Assembly: GCF_003258835.1 (NCBI RefSeq)
Contig: NZ_NPEV01000004.1
Location: forward strand, 18,744 to 82,743
Reading direction: 5' to 3'
Length of the DNA: 64,000 nt
From: Rhodobium orientis
GTDB lineage: Bacteria > Pseudomonadota > Alphaproteobacteria > Rhizobiales > Rhodobiaceae
Shown here: positions 9,975 to 20,545 of the stretch, in pieces
How the letters are laid out: each line of letters begins with the position of its first letter
Position numbering within the stretch: position 1 is the stretch's first letter
The notes under the pieces: generated by a model
Told to the model about the DNA's origin: nothing
Databases searched by the model: none
What the model saw: only the letters and a program-made list of their open reading frames with translations
Program-made: the position numbers and the translations under genes

Positions 9975-9991
9975 TTGTCAATAATTGACAA
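9975..9991. promoter_or_regulatory. TTGTCAA-TAA-TTGACAA palindrome upstream of the XRE gene
   Basis: Perfect 7-bp arms around a 3-bp spacer give a 17-bp palindrome centred 50 bp before the XRE start codon. Its right arm contains TTGACA, which could itself be a -35 element, so a bound protein would block or modulate that promoter. Autoregulation by the XRE protein is the simplest guess. Confidence 0.55.
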
Positions 9992-10032
9992 GCGAGCGAT
10001 CGCGACAATACCCGCCAAGGGAGCAAAACCCC

Positions 10033-11424
10033 GTGGAATCGTCGATTCTCGGCACCCGCATAAGACAACGCAGGCGCGAAATCGGCCTCACCCAGGCCGA
10101 GCTCGCCCGCCGGATCGGCATCTCCCCGTCCTATCTGAACCTGATCGAATGGAACAAGCGGCGGATCGCCGGCGGCCTGTTGCGGCGCACGGCCGAGGCG
10201 GTCGACCTGACCGTGGAGGAACTCGACGACGATACCGGCAGGCGGCTGCTCGACAGGCTGAGCGAAATCGCCCAGCTTCCCGAACTGGCCGATGTCGGGA
10301 TCGAGGAACACCGGACCAACGAGTTCGTCGGCCGCTTTCCCGGCTGGGCGCAAGGCATGGCGGCGCTCGCCCAGTCGGAGCGCGAGGCGACGGTGCGGGC
10401 GCAGATCGTCGCCGACCGGCTCTCCAACGACCCGTTCCTCAGCGAGACGGTGCACCGCATGCTGACGCGGATCGCGGCGATCCGGTCGGCGGCCGAGATT
10501 CTCTCCGACTATCCCGAGGTGCCGCAGGCGCGCCGCCAGCGCTTCACCGATATCGTCAACGAGGAGAGCCGGACGCTGACCGGCATCGCCGAGGCGCTCG
10601 CCGCCTATCTCGACAAGGTGGAGGCGAGCGACCGCAAGCTGACGCCGGTCGACGAGGTCGAGGCGCTGTTCGCGGAGCGCCAGAACCGCTTTGCCGAACT
10701 GGATGCGGCCGCCGCGCCGCTGGCGTCCCGGCTCTCCTCGCTGCATCCCGGCGGCAGGCGCGACGAGGCACGGGCACTCGCCGAGGCGCATCTCCAGGAG
10801 ATCGTGGAATCGCTCTGCCGGCAGCCGCCGATCGAGACCGCTGCGGCGCGCGCGCGGGCCCGCCGGCGGCTGATGGACTACGCCACCGGCGCCGTGTTGA
10901 TGCCGCTTGCCGATTTCGTCTCGCGCGCGGCCGACCTCCGCTACGACATCGAAGCGCTGGCCGAGGCGTTCGCCGCCGAGGTGGAATCGGTCTGCCTGAG
11001 GCTGACCGCGCTGTCGCCTGGCAAGGAGACGCCGCGCTTCGGCTATTTCCGGGCCAATGCGGCCGGCACCATCATCGAGATGCTCGGCCTTGAGGGCCTG
11101 ACCGTGCCGCGCTACGCCGCGGCCTGTCCGCTCTGGGTGCTTTACCGGGCGCAAGGCTCGCCGGAGGCGGTGCTGCCGCAGCGGGTGTTGTTTCCCTCCG
11201 GCGCGCGCTTCGTGTTCGTCGCCCGCGCCACCGGCGTCGGGCCGAGCGGCTTCGGGCGGCCCCGGCATTATGTTACCGACATGCTGGTGATGCGCGAGGC
11301 CGATGCAACCCACACGGTCTACGGTCCGGACCCGAGGGCGCTGGTGGAGGAGGTCGGGCCCAGTTGCCGGCTGTGCCCGCGCCGGTCCTGCCTGCACCGG
11401 GTGGAAGACCCCTTTGCCGAATAG
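10033..11424 (+). CDS. XRE-family regulator with embedded DHp-like segment and C-terminal ScfR-like (DUF2083) domain
   Basis: This is a 463-aa cytoplasmic transcription regulator. A helix-turn-helix occupies about residues 6-60 (RIRQRRREIGLTQAELA and ISPSYLNLIE). Residues about 131-190 align without gaps to the kinase dimerisation domain of the protein at 12211-14898: FLSETVHRMLT against FLSQVSHELRT, then RSxxEIL, RF and ESRxLT, about 21 identities in 56, with His141 at the phospho-acceptor position. The C-terminal third, with CRLCPRRSCLHR near the end, resembles the ScfR domain found in regulators of short-chain acyl metabolism such as RamB. The start is the GTG at 10033, preceded by AAGGGAG at about 10017-10023; an upstream TTG at 9985 lies inside the palindrome and is rejected. 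It is divergent from the liv-like operon. Confidence 0.8.
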   Translation: MESSILGTRIRQRRREIGLTQAELARRIGISPSYLNLIEWNKRRIAGGLLRRTAEAVDLTVEELDDDTGRRLLDRLSEIAQLPELADVGIEEHRTNEFVGRFPGWAQGMAALAQSEREATVRAQIVADRLSNDPFLSETVHRMLTRIAAIRSAAEILSDYPEVPQARRQRFTDIVNEESRTLTGIAEALAAYLDKVEASDRKLTPVDEVEALFAERQNRFAELDAAAAPLASRLSSLHPGGRRDEARALAEAHLQEIVESLCRQPPIETAAARARARRRLMDYATGAVLMPLADFVSRAADLRYDIEALAEAFAAEVESVCLRLTALSPGKETPRFGYFRANAAGTIIEMLGLEGLTVPRYAAACPLWVLYRAQGSPEAVLPQRVLFPSGARFVFVARATGVGPSGFGRPRHYVTDMLVMREADATHTVYGPDPRALVEEVGPSCRLCPRRSCLHRVEDPFAE

Positions 11425-11541
11425 CAGCGCGCGGCGGCGCCTGGCATAACACCAATTCCTCAATTGCCACTCCGCGCCAATTATCGTGTAATCGCGCCGA
11501 CGCCTGCATCAGACCAGTGCGCAGTGGAGGAAGCGAAAACA

Positions 11542-11919
11542 ATGGCAAAACGCGTGTTGCTGGCCGAGGACGAACCGAACATCGTGGAATCGCTCACCTT
11601 CCTTCTGGAACGGGCGGGCTTCGATGTCGCCGTCGAGACCGACGGACGCAAGGCGCTCGACAAGGCGCTGGCCGACACGCCCGACGTGCTCATCCTCGAC
11701 GTCATGCTACCGGAAATCGACGGCTACGAGATCCTGCGCCAGTTGCGCGCCGACCGGCGTGCCGACCGGCTGCCCGTCCTGATGCTGACCGCAAAGGGCC
11801 AGCGCGAGGACCGCGATACGGCGCTGGAATGCGGCGCGGACCTGTTCATCACCAAGCCGTTCGCGAATTCCGAAATCGTCGCCGCCGTCGAAAAGCTCTC
11901 CGACGGCCGCCCCGCATAG
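11542..11919 (+). CDS. Single-domain CheY-like response regulator
   Basis: This 125-aa protein is a stand-alone receiver. The acidic pair is at residues 9-11 (AEDE), the phospho-acceptor is Asp53 in LILDVMLPEIDG, the conserved Thr82 is in MLTAKG and the Lys104 is in ITKPF. No DNA-binding or enzymatic output domain follows, so it must act by protein contact or phosphotransfer. GGAGGAA precedes the ATG. It lies between the DHp-containing XRE regulator and a membrane histidine kinase, about 35 bp before a small membrane-protein gene, so the kinase is its likely phosphodonor. Its target is unknown; the DHp-like segment of the XRE protein is a candidate. Confidence 0.9.
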   Translation: MAKRVLLAEDEPNIVESLTFLLERAGFDVAVETDGRKALDKALADTPDVLILDVMLPEIDGYEILRQLRADRRADRLPVLMLTAKGQREDRDTALECGADLFITKPFANSEIVAAVEKLSDGRPA

Positions 11920-11953
11920 CCGCCGCGGCGGCTCGCTCTTTGAGGCGCGTGCC

Positions 11954-12211
11954 ATGAGCGACCATCCGGAAGTCCAGTTCCTCCACCGCCAGACCCGGGA
12001 CCGTGCCATCGTCCTGGTCATCTTCGGCGTTGCCGTGCTGATGCCGCCGATGGTCGGCATCTCGCTGATCCCGCACAAGATCGCCGGCATTCCGGTGCCG
12101 CTGCTCTACGTGTTTTCCATCTGGATCTGCCTGATCGCCGTTGCCTTCGTGCTGGCGCGGCGATTCGGCGACACCGATCCGACCGTGTCGTCCCACGATC
12201 CGGCGCCCTGA
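11954..12211 (+). CDS. Small two-TM membrane protein coupled to the symporter-kinase gene
   Basis: This 85-aa protein has two hydrophobic helices (about residues 19-40 and 51-71), a charged N-terminus and an acidic Ser-rich tail. Its stop overlaps the start of the next gene by one base (TGATG), implying translational coupling. Small two-helix proteins commonly precede SSS-family transporters (for example YjcH before ActP), and this one probably assists or stabilises the symporter-like sensor. No enzymatic motif is visible. Confidence 0.8.
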   Translation: MSDHPEVQFLHRQTRDRAIVLVIFGVAVLMPPMVGISLIPHKIAGIPVPLLYVFSIWICLIAVAFVLARRFGDTDPTVSSHDPAP

Positions 12212-14898
12212 TGCTGTCCGTCAATTTCCTGCTCGCGGTCTGCCTCGGCTATGTGGCGCTGCTTTTCGCCGTCGCCTTCATCGTCGACCGGCGCAACCGG
12301 CGCGGCCCGATCGGCTGGCTGCAGTCGCCCGTCATCTACACCCTGTCGATCTCGGTCTACTGCACGTCCTGGACGTTCTACGGCGCGGTCGGGTCGGCGG
12401 CGCGCAGCGGGCTGGAATTCGTCACCATCTATACCGGGCCGACGCTGGTCTTCATCGGCTGGTGGTGGCTGCTCCGCAAGCTGGTGCGGATCGGCCGGGT
12501 CCACCGGGTGACCTCGATCGCCGACCTCATCTCCTCGCGCTACGGCAAGAGTCCGAGCCTTGCCGTGCTGGTCACGCTGATCGCGCTGATCGCGACGACG
12601 CCCTATATCGCGCTGCAGCTCCAGTCGGTGACGCGCAGCTACCAGATCATCGCCGGCGAGGCCGACGTCGTCTCCACGGCGTTCTGGGTCGCCGCCGGCA
12701 TGGCGCTCTTCACCGTGCTTTTCGGCACGAGGAACCTCGACGCCAACGAGCGCCACCACGGCGTCGTCGCCGCCATCGCCCTTGAGGCGATCGTCAAGCT
12801 GGTGGCGCTGATCGCCGTCGGCGTCTTTGCTACCTTCGGCCTGTCGGGCGGGTTCGACGATGTCTTTGCCAATGTGTCGATGGAGGATATCCGCGGCGCC
12901 GGCGACATCTTCGGGCCGCGCTGGGCGACGCTGACGTTCCTGTCGGCCGCCGCCGTCATCTGCCTGCCGCGCCAGTTCCAGGTCACCGTCGTTGAAAACA
13001 TCGAGGAGCGGCACCTGGCGACGGCCTCCTGGCTGTTCCCGCTCTACCTCTTCGGCATGACGCTGTTCATCATGCCGATCGCCATCGTCGGCCTGAAGAT
13101 GATGCCGGCGGGCAGCAATCCGGACTTATTCGTCCTGACCCTGCCGCTCGCCTCGCAACGGGACGACCTGGCGCTGCTCGCCTTCCTCGGCGGCTTTTCC
13201 TCGGCGACCTCCATGGTCATCGTCGCTGCGATCGCCGTCTCCACCATGGTCTCCAACCATATCGTCATGCCGGTGGCGATGCGGTTGCTCGCGGCCAACC
13301 CCGCCGTCAGCGGCGACGTGCGCAACCTCCTGCTGGTTTCGCGGCGGATCAGCATCGCGCTCATCCTCGGCCTCGGCTTCCTCTATTTCTGGGTCAGCGG
13401 CGGCTCGACGGCGCTTGCCGCCATCGGCCTCATCGCCTTCGTCGGCGTCGCCCAGTTCCTGCCGAGCCTCGTCGGCGGCATCTTCTGGCGCGGCGCGACG
13501 CGGGTCGGCGCCATCGCCGGCCTCAATGTCGGCTTCGTCTTTTGGGCCTATACGCTGTTCCTGCCGAGCTTTGCCGGCGATTTCTCCGGCACGGCCGCGT
13601 TCCTTGCCGAGGGTCCGTGGGGGATTGCGCTTCTGCGGCCGCAGGCGCTGTTCGGGCTGACCGGGCTCGACCCGCTCGTCCACGCGGTGATCTGGAGCGT
13701 CGGGCTGAACACGCTCACCTTCCTCGTCGTCTCCAGCCTGGTGACGCCCGGGGCGCTGGAACGGCTGCAGGGCGCGCTCTTCGTCGACGTCTACCGCACC
13801 ACGGGCGGCCGGCCAGCCGGCGTCCAGGTCGGAACGGCGCAGTCGGAAGACCTCTTCATCCTCGCCCAGCGCATCCTCGGCGCGGAACCGGCGCGGCGGC
13901 TGTTCGACGAGATGTCGCGCAGCCAGGGCAGGGCCGGCGGCCTGCCGCATCCGACCGACGATGTGATCGGCCGCCTGGAACGGGAGCTTGCCGGCTCGAT
14001 TGGGGCGGCTTCGGCCCACGCCATGGTCACCCGTATCGCCGGGCGCCAGACCGTGGAGATCACCGACCTCTTCGACATCGCCGACGAGACCCAGCGGCTG
14101 ATCGAGACCTCGCGCCGGCTGTCGGAGAAATCCATCGAGCAGGAGCGGACCGCCCAGCAGCTTCGTAATGTCAACGAACGGCTGAGGGCGCTCGACGCCC
14201 ACAAGGACGATTTCCTCAGCCAGGTCAGCCATGAACTGCGCACGCCGATGACCTCGGTGCGCTCGTTCTCCGAAATACTGATGACCGAAAAGAGCCTCAG
14301 CGAGGATGAGCGCGACCGGTTCGTCTCCATCATCCACGACGAGAGCCGGCGGCTGACCCGTCTGCTCGACGAACTCCTCGATATCAGCCGGCTGGAGGCG
14401 GGGGCCTCGGTCGTCGACGTGGAGCCGATCGATGCGCGCCAGGCGATCGATGCGGCGCTTGCCGCCGTCGACAGCATGACCCGCAATTCGGAGGTCGACG
14501 TCACCGTCGACCCGGACCCGAGCGGGCTTAACATCATGGCCAATTCGGACCGGCTCCGGCAGGTGCTGATCAACGTCCTGTCCAACGCCGTCAAATACAA
14601 CGCCGCGGAAGAGCCGAGCATCCTCGTGCGGACCAATGTGCGCGGCCCGGTCGTCCATGTCGACATCATCGACAATGGCGGCGGCGTCTCGCGCCAGGAT
14701 GCGACCGTGGTGTTCGAGAAGTTCGCCCGCGGCAGCCGCGCCAGCCGCGACCAGGGCGCCGGCCTCGGCCTGCCGATCAGCCGCGCCATCATGCGGGCGA
14801 TGAAGGGCGACCTCGTCATCGTCTTTGCCAATGACGACACCAGCTATTTCCGCATCATCCTGCCGCTGGAAAGCCGCACCGAGAAGCCGGCGGGATAG
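12211..14898 (+). CDS. Sodium:solute symporter-like sensor histidine kinase (CbrA/CrbS-like architecture)
   Basis: This 895-aa membrane kinase fuses an SSS-family transporter domain (about 13 hydrophobic helices, residues 1-520) to a coiled linker, a HisKA domain with the H-box SHELRTP (His674), and a HATPase_c domain with N-box NVLSNAVKYN, DNGGG and GAGLGLP motifs. No PAS or receiver domain is evident. Proteins of this layout (CbrA, CrbS) sense or transport small solutes such as histidine or acetate and drive a partner regulator. Here the likely partner is the receiver at 11542-11919. Together with the ScfR-like regulator, a short-chain carboxylate or amino-acid signal is plausible but unproven. 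A bidirectional terminator follows. Confidence 0.9.
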   Translation: MLSVNFLLAVCLGYVALLFAVAFIVDRRNRRGPIGWLQSPVIYTLSISVYCTSWTFYGAVGSAARSGLEFVTIYTGPTLVFIGWWWLLRKLVRIGRVHRVTSIADLISSRYGKSPSLAVLVTLIALIATTPYIALQLQSVTRSYQIIAGEADVVSTAFWVAAGMALFTVLFGTRNLDANERHHGVVAAIALEAIVKLVALIAVGVFATFGLSGGFDDVFANVSMEDIRGAGDIFGPRWATLTFLSAAAVICLPRQFQVTVVENIEERHLATASWLFPLYLFGMTLFIMPIAIVGLKMMPAGSNPDLFVLTLPLASQRDDLALLAFLGGFSSATSMVIVAAIAVSTMVSNHIVMPVAMRLLAANPAVSGDVRNLLLVSRRISIALILGLGFLYFWVSGGSTALAAIGLIAFVGVAQFLPSLVGGIFWRGATRVGAIAGLNVGFVFWAYTLFLPSFAGDFSGTAAFLAEGPWGIALLRPQALFGLTGLDPLVHAVIWSVGLNTLTFLVVSSLVTPGALERLQGALFVDVYRTTGGRPAGVQVGTAQSEDLFILAQRILGAEPARRLFDEMSRSQGRAGGLPHPTDDVIGRLERELAGSIGAASAHAMVTRIAGRQTVEITDLFDIADETQRLIETSRRLSEKSIEQERTAQQLRNVNERLRALDAHKDDFLSQVSHELRTPMTSVRSFSEILMTEKSLSEDERDRFVSIIHDESRRLTRLLDELLDISRLEAGASVVDVEPIDARQAIDAALAAVDSMTRNSEVDVTVDPDPSGLNIMANSDRLRQVLINVLSNAVKYNAAEEPSILVRTNVRGPVVHVDIIDNGGGVSRQDATVVFEKFARGSRASRDQGAGLGLPISRAIMRAMKGDLVIVFANDDTSYFRIILPLESRTEKPAG

Positions 14899-14924
14899 AA
14901 CGGCAGGATCTCAGGCCGACAACG

Positions 14925-14959
14925 AAAAAGCCCGGCGGAGCGACCCGCCGGGCTTTTTT
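14925..14959. terminator. Bidirectional intrinsic terminator
   Basis: A 14-bp stem, AAAAAGCCCGGCGG (14925-14938) with CCGCCGGGCTTTTT (14945-14958), closes a 6-nt loop. It has a T-run on the plus strand and the mirror-image A-run that gives a T-run on the minus strand. It sits between the convergent kinase gene and the DUF882 gene and can serve both. Confidence 0.88.
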
Positions 14960-14987
14960 GACGTGTTCGGTGCCGTTCGACGCCGGA

Positions 14988-16712
14988 TCAGTAGATCGAG
15001 CGGGTCGGCAGGGCGGCGATTGCGGTGCCGCTGAAGGCGTCCATGCTGAGCGGTGCCGGCGCATTGCCGGAGAAGTCGTTGACCACCGTGCGCCCCGGCA
15101 CCGACATGAAATAGGCGATGCTGCGCTGGTCGGGGTGGTAGAGCTCGGCAAAGGCGGTGGTGCCGGCGGAATGGGCGTCGACGAAGAGGCGCGGCGCCTT
15201 GGCCATGCGGCCGGTCGGATCGTTCGGGTCGTCGGATCTGGCGATCGTCGTGCCGTCGGCGCCGATGCGGGCATCGCCCTTCAGGCTGGCCAGGGCCCGC
15301 GGACGCGGGTTCGGTCGCGGCGAGGCCGACGGGACGGCGGTATCCGCCAGGCGACGGGTTTCGTCGAAGATCGAACCGGGTTTCGATGCCGGTACCGCGG
15401 AGGCATAGCCGAGAACGGCTGCCGTGTTGTCTTCGTCGATCGCGGCGACCTCGGTGCCGTCACGCGGAATCGTCGCGGTGACTGTGGCGTCCGCCTCTTC
15501 GGTGCCGGCCGAGGCGACCACGGTCGGTACGGCCGGCTTCAGGCGCGGGATCGCGGTATCGTCGACGAGCGCGGCAATGGCGGTCTCGGTGACCGGTTTC
15601 GGACGCGGCGGCGGGGCATCGGCCCGGATCACGAATTTCGGCTCTTCATCCACTGCCGGTGGCTCGGGCGCCGCCGGTTCGGCTGCGGCCTCGGCCGGTT
15701 GCGGCTCGGTGTTGTCGGTGCCGACATTGCTGCCGAAAAGGGCATTGGTGGCCGGCGTCAGCGACGCGACGCGGGTCTGGTCGTCGGTGCCGACCGGGGC
15801 CGGCGGGACCGGCCCGTTGCGCCTTACGGCGACCTGCGGTGTGCGGACGGCCTTGGCAGGCGCTGCGGCGACCTCGGTGCGACCGCTCGCCTCGACGCCG
15901 CTGCCATCCTCTTCCTCGTCGAGACCGCCGCCGAACAGGGCACTCAAAAAGCCCTTGCCGGTGCCCTTCTCGCGCAGCACGCCTTCGTCCCAGCCGCCGT
16001 TGCGCCCGCCGGTGGTCGGCGCGGTGAGCGAGGCGACGCGGGTGGAGCGCTGGGCGAGGCTCTTGCCGGACTTGGCGCGCGAGAGCGCGGTCTTGTAGCC
16101 CGGCAGCGGCTTGCCGTCGGACGGCACATGCAGGGTGTTGCCGTTGGGGAAGACCTGGACGAGCTGGCTCCGGGTCATGCGCGGCCAGTGGCGCACGCGG
16201 CCGGTGTCGAGGTGAATGAACTTGGAATGGGAGCGCGGATAGTAGCCGACGCCGCCGACCTGCTGCCGCAGGCCGATGACCCGGATCTTCGACGACTTCA
16301 CGCCGGGGATGAAGAAGTCCATCGCCTTGCCGAGCGTGTGCTGGCTGAACTTGGCGACGCCGCGCGAGCGCCGGCGCAGCATGTTGTTGGTGGCCGGCGA
16401 GCGGTAGCCTGAGACCACGTGGATCGGCGTGCTGGTGCCGGTCCTCTGGTAGACCGACCATATCAGGTCGAACAGGCGCGGATCCATCTTGATGGATTCA
16501 TTGCGCCGCCAGTCGCGCAGGAACCGGTTCAGGTCGCGCAGGCCGGACGCGACGTAACGCCCGTTGCGCTTGAACGTAATGGTCGCGCGTTCGTGGGTGT
16601 GTGTGTTGTAGAGCGTCAGGCTGCGGGTTTCGGCAAAGGCGGATCCGCCGAAGGCGGTCGCGCAGAACACCGCCGCAAAGAGCGCGGTAATCAGCTTCGC
16701 CAAACCGGGCAC
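14988..16712 (-). CDS. Secreted DUF882 (YcbK/M15-like) peptidoglycan-hydrolase-type protein with long Pro/Ala-rich tail
   Basis: This exported cell-wall protein has a hydrophobic signal (GLAKLITALFAAVFCATAFG) ending at an SAFA cleavage site. It is followed by a DUF882 domain of about 150 residues with SGYRSP, SQHTLGKAMDFF and HSKFIHLDTGRVRHW, which supply the His/Asp zinc-ligand pattern of M15-type peptidases. The remaining roughly 350 residues are low-complexity Ala/Pro/Val/Thr with no fold I recognise. The start is uncertain: I chose a GTG at 16712 that places the signal at the N-terminus. The frame stays open to a TTG at 16856, which would give 622 aa with an unlikely 50-residue leader. 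The neighbouring L,D-transpeptidase fits a wall-remodelling theme. Confidence 0.8.
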   Translation of the reverse strand: MPGLAKLITALFAAVFCATAFGGSAFAETRSLTLYNTHTHERATITFKRNGRYVASGLRDLNRFLRDWRRNESIKMDPRLFDLIWSVYQRTGTSTPIHVVSGYRSPATNNMLRRRSRGVAKFSQHTLGKAMDFFIPGVKSSKIRVIGLRQQVGGVGYYPRSHSKFIHLDTGRVRHWPRMTRSQLVQVFPNGNTLHVPSDGKPLPGYKTALSRAKSGKSLAQRSTRVASLTAPTTGGRNGGWDEGVLREKGTGKGFLSALFGGGLDEEEDGSGVEASGRTEVAAAPAKAVRTPQVAVRRNGPVPPAPVGTDDQTRVASLTPATNALFGSNVGTDNTEPQPAEAAAEPAAPEPPAVDEEPKFVIRADAPPPRPKPVTETAIAALVDDTAIPRLKPAVPTVVASAGTEEADATVTATIPRDGTEVAAIDEDNTAAVLGYASAVPASKPGSIFDETRRLADTAVPSASPRPNPRPRALASLKGDARIGADGTTIARSDDPNDPTGRMAKAPRLFVDAHSAGTTAFAELYHPDQRSIAYFMSVPGRTVVNDFSGNAPAPLSMDAFSGTAIAALPTRSIY

Positions 16713-16951
16713 GCCATGTGCTACAAAACCGGCGTTCGTTGTCGACAAGACACGTCCCGTACTGTTTAGCGCTGTGGTAGCGCTGGCCCCCAAGCCTACT
16801 CGATGTACGCCCGGATAGGTTAATGTCGATTTACCGCGGAGTGGAATAGCCGCCAAAAATGACGGTTCCGCGGCATCGCCGGTAGAAAATAGCCCGGATT
16901 TTCCGAAAAATCGACCGTTCTCCGCCGTTTGAGGTCGTTCCGGGCCTCAAT

Positions 16952-18604
16952 TCACAGCTTTAAAGCCTTCTTCAGGCGCTCGTGATGGCCATAAATGTCC
17001 GGCAAACGCTTCAGTTCGCCGCGCCCGTTAACGATGGTCGTAAAATAGGTCAGGTGAACGGGGATGTGGTGGTCGAGTTCGATGCGCCGCTCGCCGCGCC
17101 CGAAGATGCTCTCGAGTCGCGCGGCGTTCCATCCGGTCCCGGCCAGCAGCACGTCGGCGAGTTCGAGCGGGTCCTGGACGCGCACGCAGCCATGGCTGAA
17201 GGCGCGCCGGTTGCGCTTGAACAGGGTCTTCGACGGCGTGTCGTGCAGGTAGATGGAGTATTTGTTCGGGAACATGAACTTCAGCCGGCCGAGCGCGTTG
17301 CGGGCGCTCGGACGCTGGCGGATGCGGATGTTCCTGAGGCTCGCCGCCGACCATTCCACGGAATAGGGGCTGACGACGCGGCCGCGATAGACCACCTCGT
17401 AGCCGCGGCGGGCGAAATAGGCGCCAGGATTGGCGCGGATGCTCGGCAGCATCTCCTTGGTGGCGATCGAATAGGGCACGTTCCAGTACGGGTTGACGAC
17501 GATGTGCTCCATCTCGTCGGAGAACACCGGCGTCTGGTTGTGCACCTTGCCGACGACGACGCGGGCGCGGTGGACGACGCGGCCGTTGTCGACGACCCGG
17601 ACCAGGAATTCCGGAATGTTGACGTAGACGTGGTTGCGGCCGAGATCGCGCGGCAGCCAGCGCCAGATCTCCATGTCGGTGACGATGTCGGCGATCGGAT
17701 CGGACGCGGTCGTGCCGTTCAGCGCAGCGACCGTGCGCGGCCCGAGAATGCCGTCCGACGTCAGCCGGTGCTCCTCCTGGAAGCGGCGCAGGGCCGCATC
17801 GACGTCTTCGTCGAACGTGTTTGCATCGCCCGTCGCCTCGGCGAGGTCGAGGTGCTTGCGCAGGAGCGGCACGCGCGGGTCGGTGTCGCCGAGGCGGGCA
17901 TTGCCGCCGGCGGGAAGCGGGTCCGGCCGCTCGGCTGTGGCCTCGTCGCGCTTGCGGCGCAGTTCGGCGAGCTTGGCGCGCAGGCGCCGGTAGCCTTCGT
18001 GGGGCGGGTTGTAGCCCTGCAGCGTGCGGCCGGGATCGTCGGCTTCGGCGAGCCGTTTCAGCACCTCTATCGGGTCGGGGCGCACCGGGCGCTGCTTGAT
18101 GTAGCCGGAGATCTCCTGGGGATCGATGCGGCCGGCCTCGGCATCCTCGGCATAGGTGAGGGCGGCCAGCGCGACGGCGACCTCCAGGCGGGCGGCCTTT
18201 TGCGGCGTGGTACCGGCAACGGCGCCCGGGTCGGCCTCGGGCACCTTGTAGGCGGCAGGGTCGAGACCGTCCTCGTCGGCATGGGCGAGCCGGTCGAGAA
18301 GGTCGAGGCCGCGCTCCGTCAGCGCGCCATCTTTCGTCCAGGCCGGCTGCCAGTTGCGGTCGGCGTAGAAGGCCTTCAGGGCCGCGATGTGGCGCTTGTC
18401 GTCGAAGGTGAGGGCGCCGGCGCTGCCGGAAAGGAGGAGGTGAAGGTCCTCGGCGACCGGATCGAGGCTCGGGCGGTGCGCGGCGAGTGCTTCGGCAAAC
18501 GCTGCTTCCGGCTCGGCGCGCGCCCCGGCCGGGCTGCCGGCGGCGAGGCCGGCGGCGACAAGGGCGATGGCGAGGGCTCTCGATAGCGGCATGCGTGCGG
18601 TCAC
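16952..18604 (-). CDS. L,D-transpeptidase of the YcbB type (YkuD domain with peptidoglycan-binding domain)
   Basis: This 550-aa exported enzyme forms 3-3 cross-links in, or modifies, peptidoglycan in the periplasm. After an N-terminal signal (PLSRALAIALVAAGLAAG, then an AGARA cleavage region) there is an alpha-helical scaffold domain as in YcbB. Next comes a peptidoglycan-binding motif (DGILGPRTVAALN) and a YkuD catalytic domain with HDTP and the SHGCVRV motif, catalytic Cys473. The start is the GTG at 18604, preceded by AAAGGGAG; the frame extends upstream to 18766, but that part has no signal-like sequence. It lies downstream of the sigma-54 regulator on the same strand with about 130 bp between them. 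Confidence 0.88.
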   Translation of the reverse strand: MTARMPLSRALAIALVAAGLAAGSPAGARAEPEAAFAEALAAHRPSLDPVAEDLHLLLSGSAGALTFDDKRHIAALKAFYADRNWQPAWTKDGALTERGLDLLDRLAHADEDGLDPAAYKVPEADPGAVAGTTPQKAARLEVAVALAALTYAEDAEAGRIDPQEISGYIKQRPVRPDPIEVLKRLAEADDPGRTLQGYNPPHEGYRRLRAKLAELRRKRDEATAERPDPLPAGGNARLGDTDPRVPLLRKHLDLAEATGDANTFDEDVDAALRRFQEEHRLTSDGILGPRTVAALNGTTASDPIADIVTDMEIWRWLPRDLGRNHVYVNIPEFLVRVVDNGRVVHRARVVVGKVHNQTPVFSDEMEHIVVNPYWNVPYSIATKEMLPSIRANPGAYFARRGYEVVYRGRVVSPYSVEWSAASLRNIRIRQRPSARNALGRLKFMFPNKYSIYLHDTPSKTLFKRNRRAFSHGCVRVQDPLELADVLLAGTGWNAARLESIFGRGERRIELDHHIPVHLTYFTTIVNGRGELKRLPDIYGHHERLKKALKL

Positions 18605-18734
18605 GTAGCGGCTCCCTTTGGAACGGGGTGTCGGTCGGCGACCGCGAGCGTTTCGCGGCCAGGGGCGGCTCGACAGGTCTCCCCTTAAAAAGGGGCTCCC
18701 GCAGCCGATTTCAATGAACAGTCGCGTGATCGGC

Positions 18735-20282
<1,548 letters not shown>

Positions 20283-20545
20283 GGGTCGCGGTCCGGATCG
20301 CGCGTCTCCTGGCCTAGAAGACGCTGGATAAATCGGCTCCGCCGTGTGCGGACGCCTGTCTCATTTCGGGTCATCATGGAGGGAACGGGTTAATAAACGC
20401 CTGCTCCGGACTTTATTTGCACCGACCTTGCGATATTTGCTCACAAAGGCGGGGCGCGGCCGTTGAACCCGCCCCCCGCGACACGATATGAAACCCGTCC
20501 CGCCCGGCGCCGCGCGCCGCTGATGCCCTAGCAAAGAGACCGCCG

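Noticed and set aside
9985-10032. TTG at 9985 as the start of the XRE regulator
   Set aside because: It lies within the 17-bp palindrome and has no ribosome-binding site, whereas the GTG at 10033 is preceded by AAGGGAG and begins right before the helix-turn-helix.
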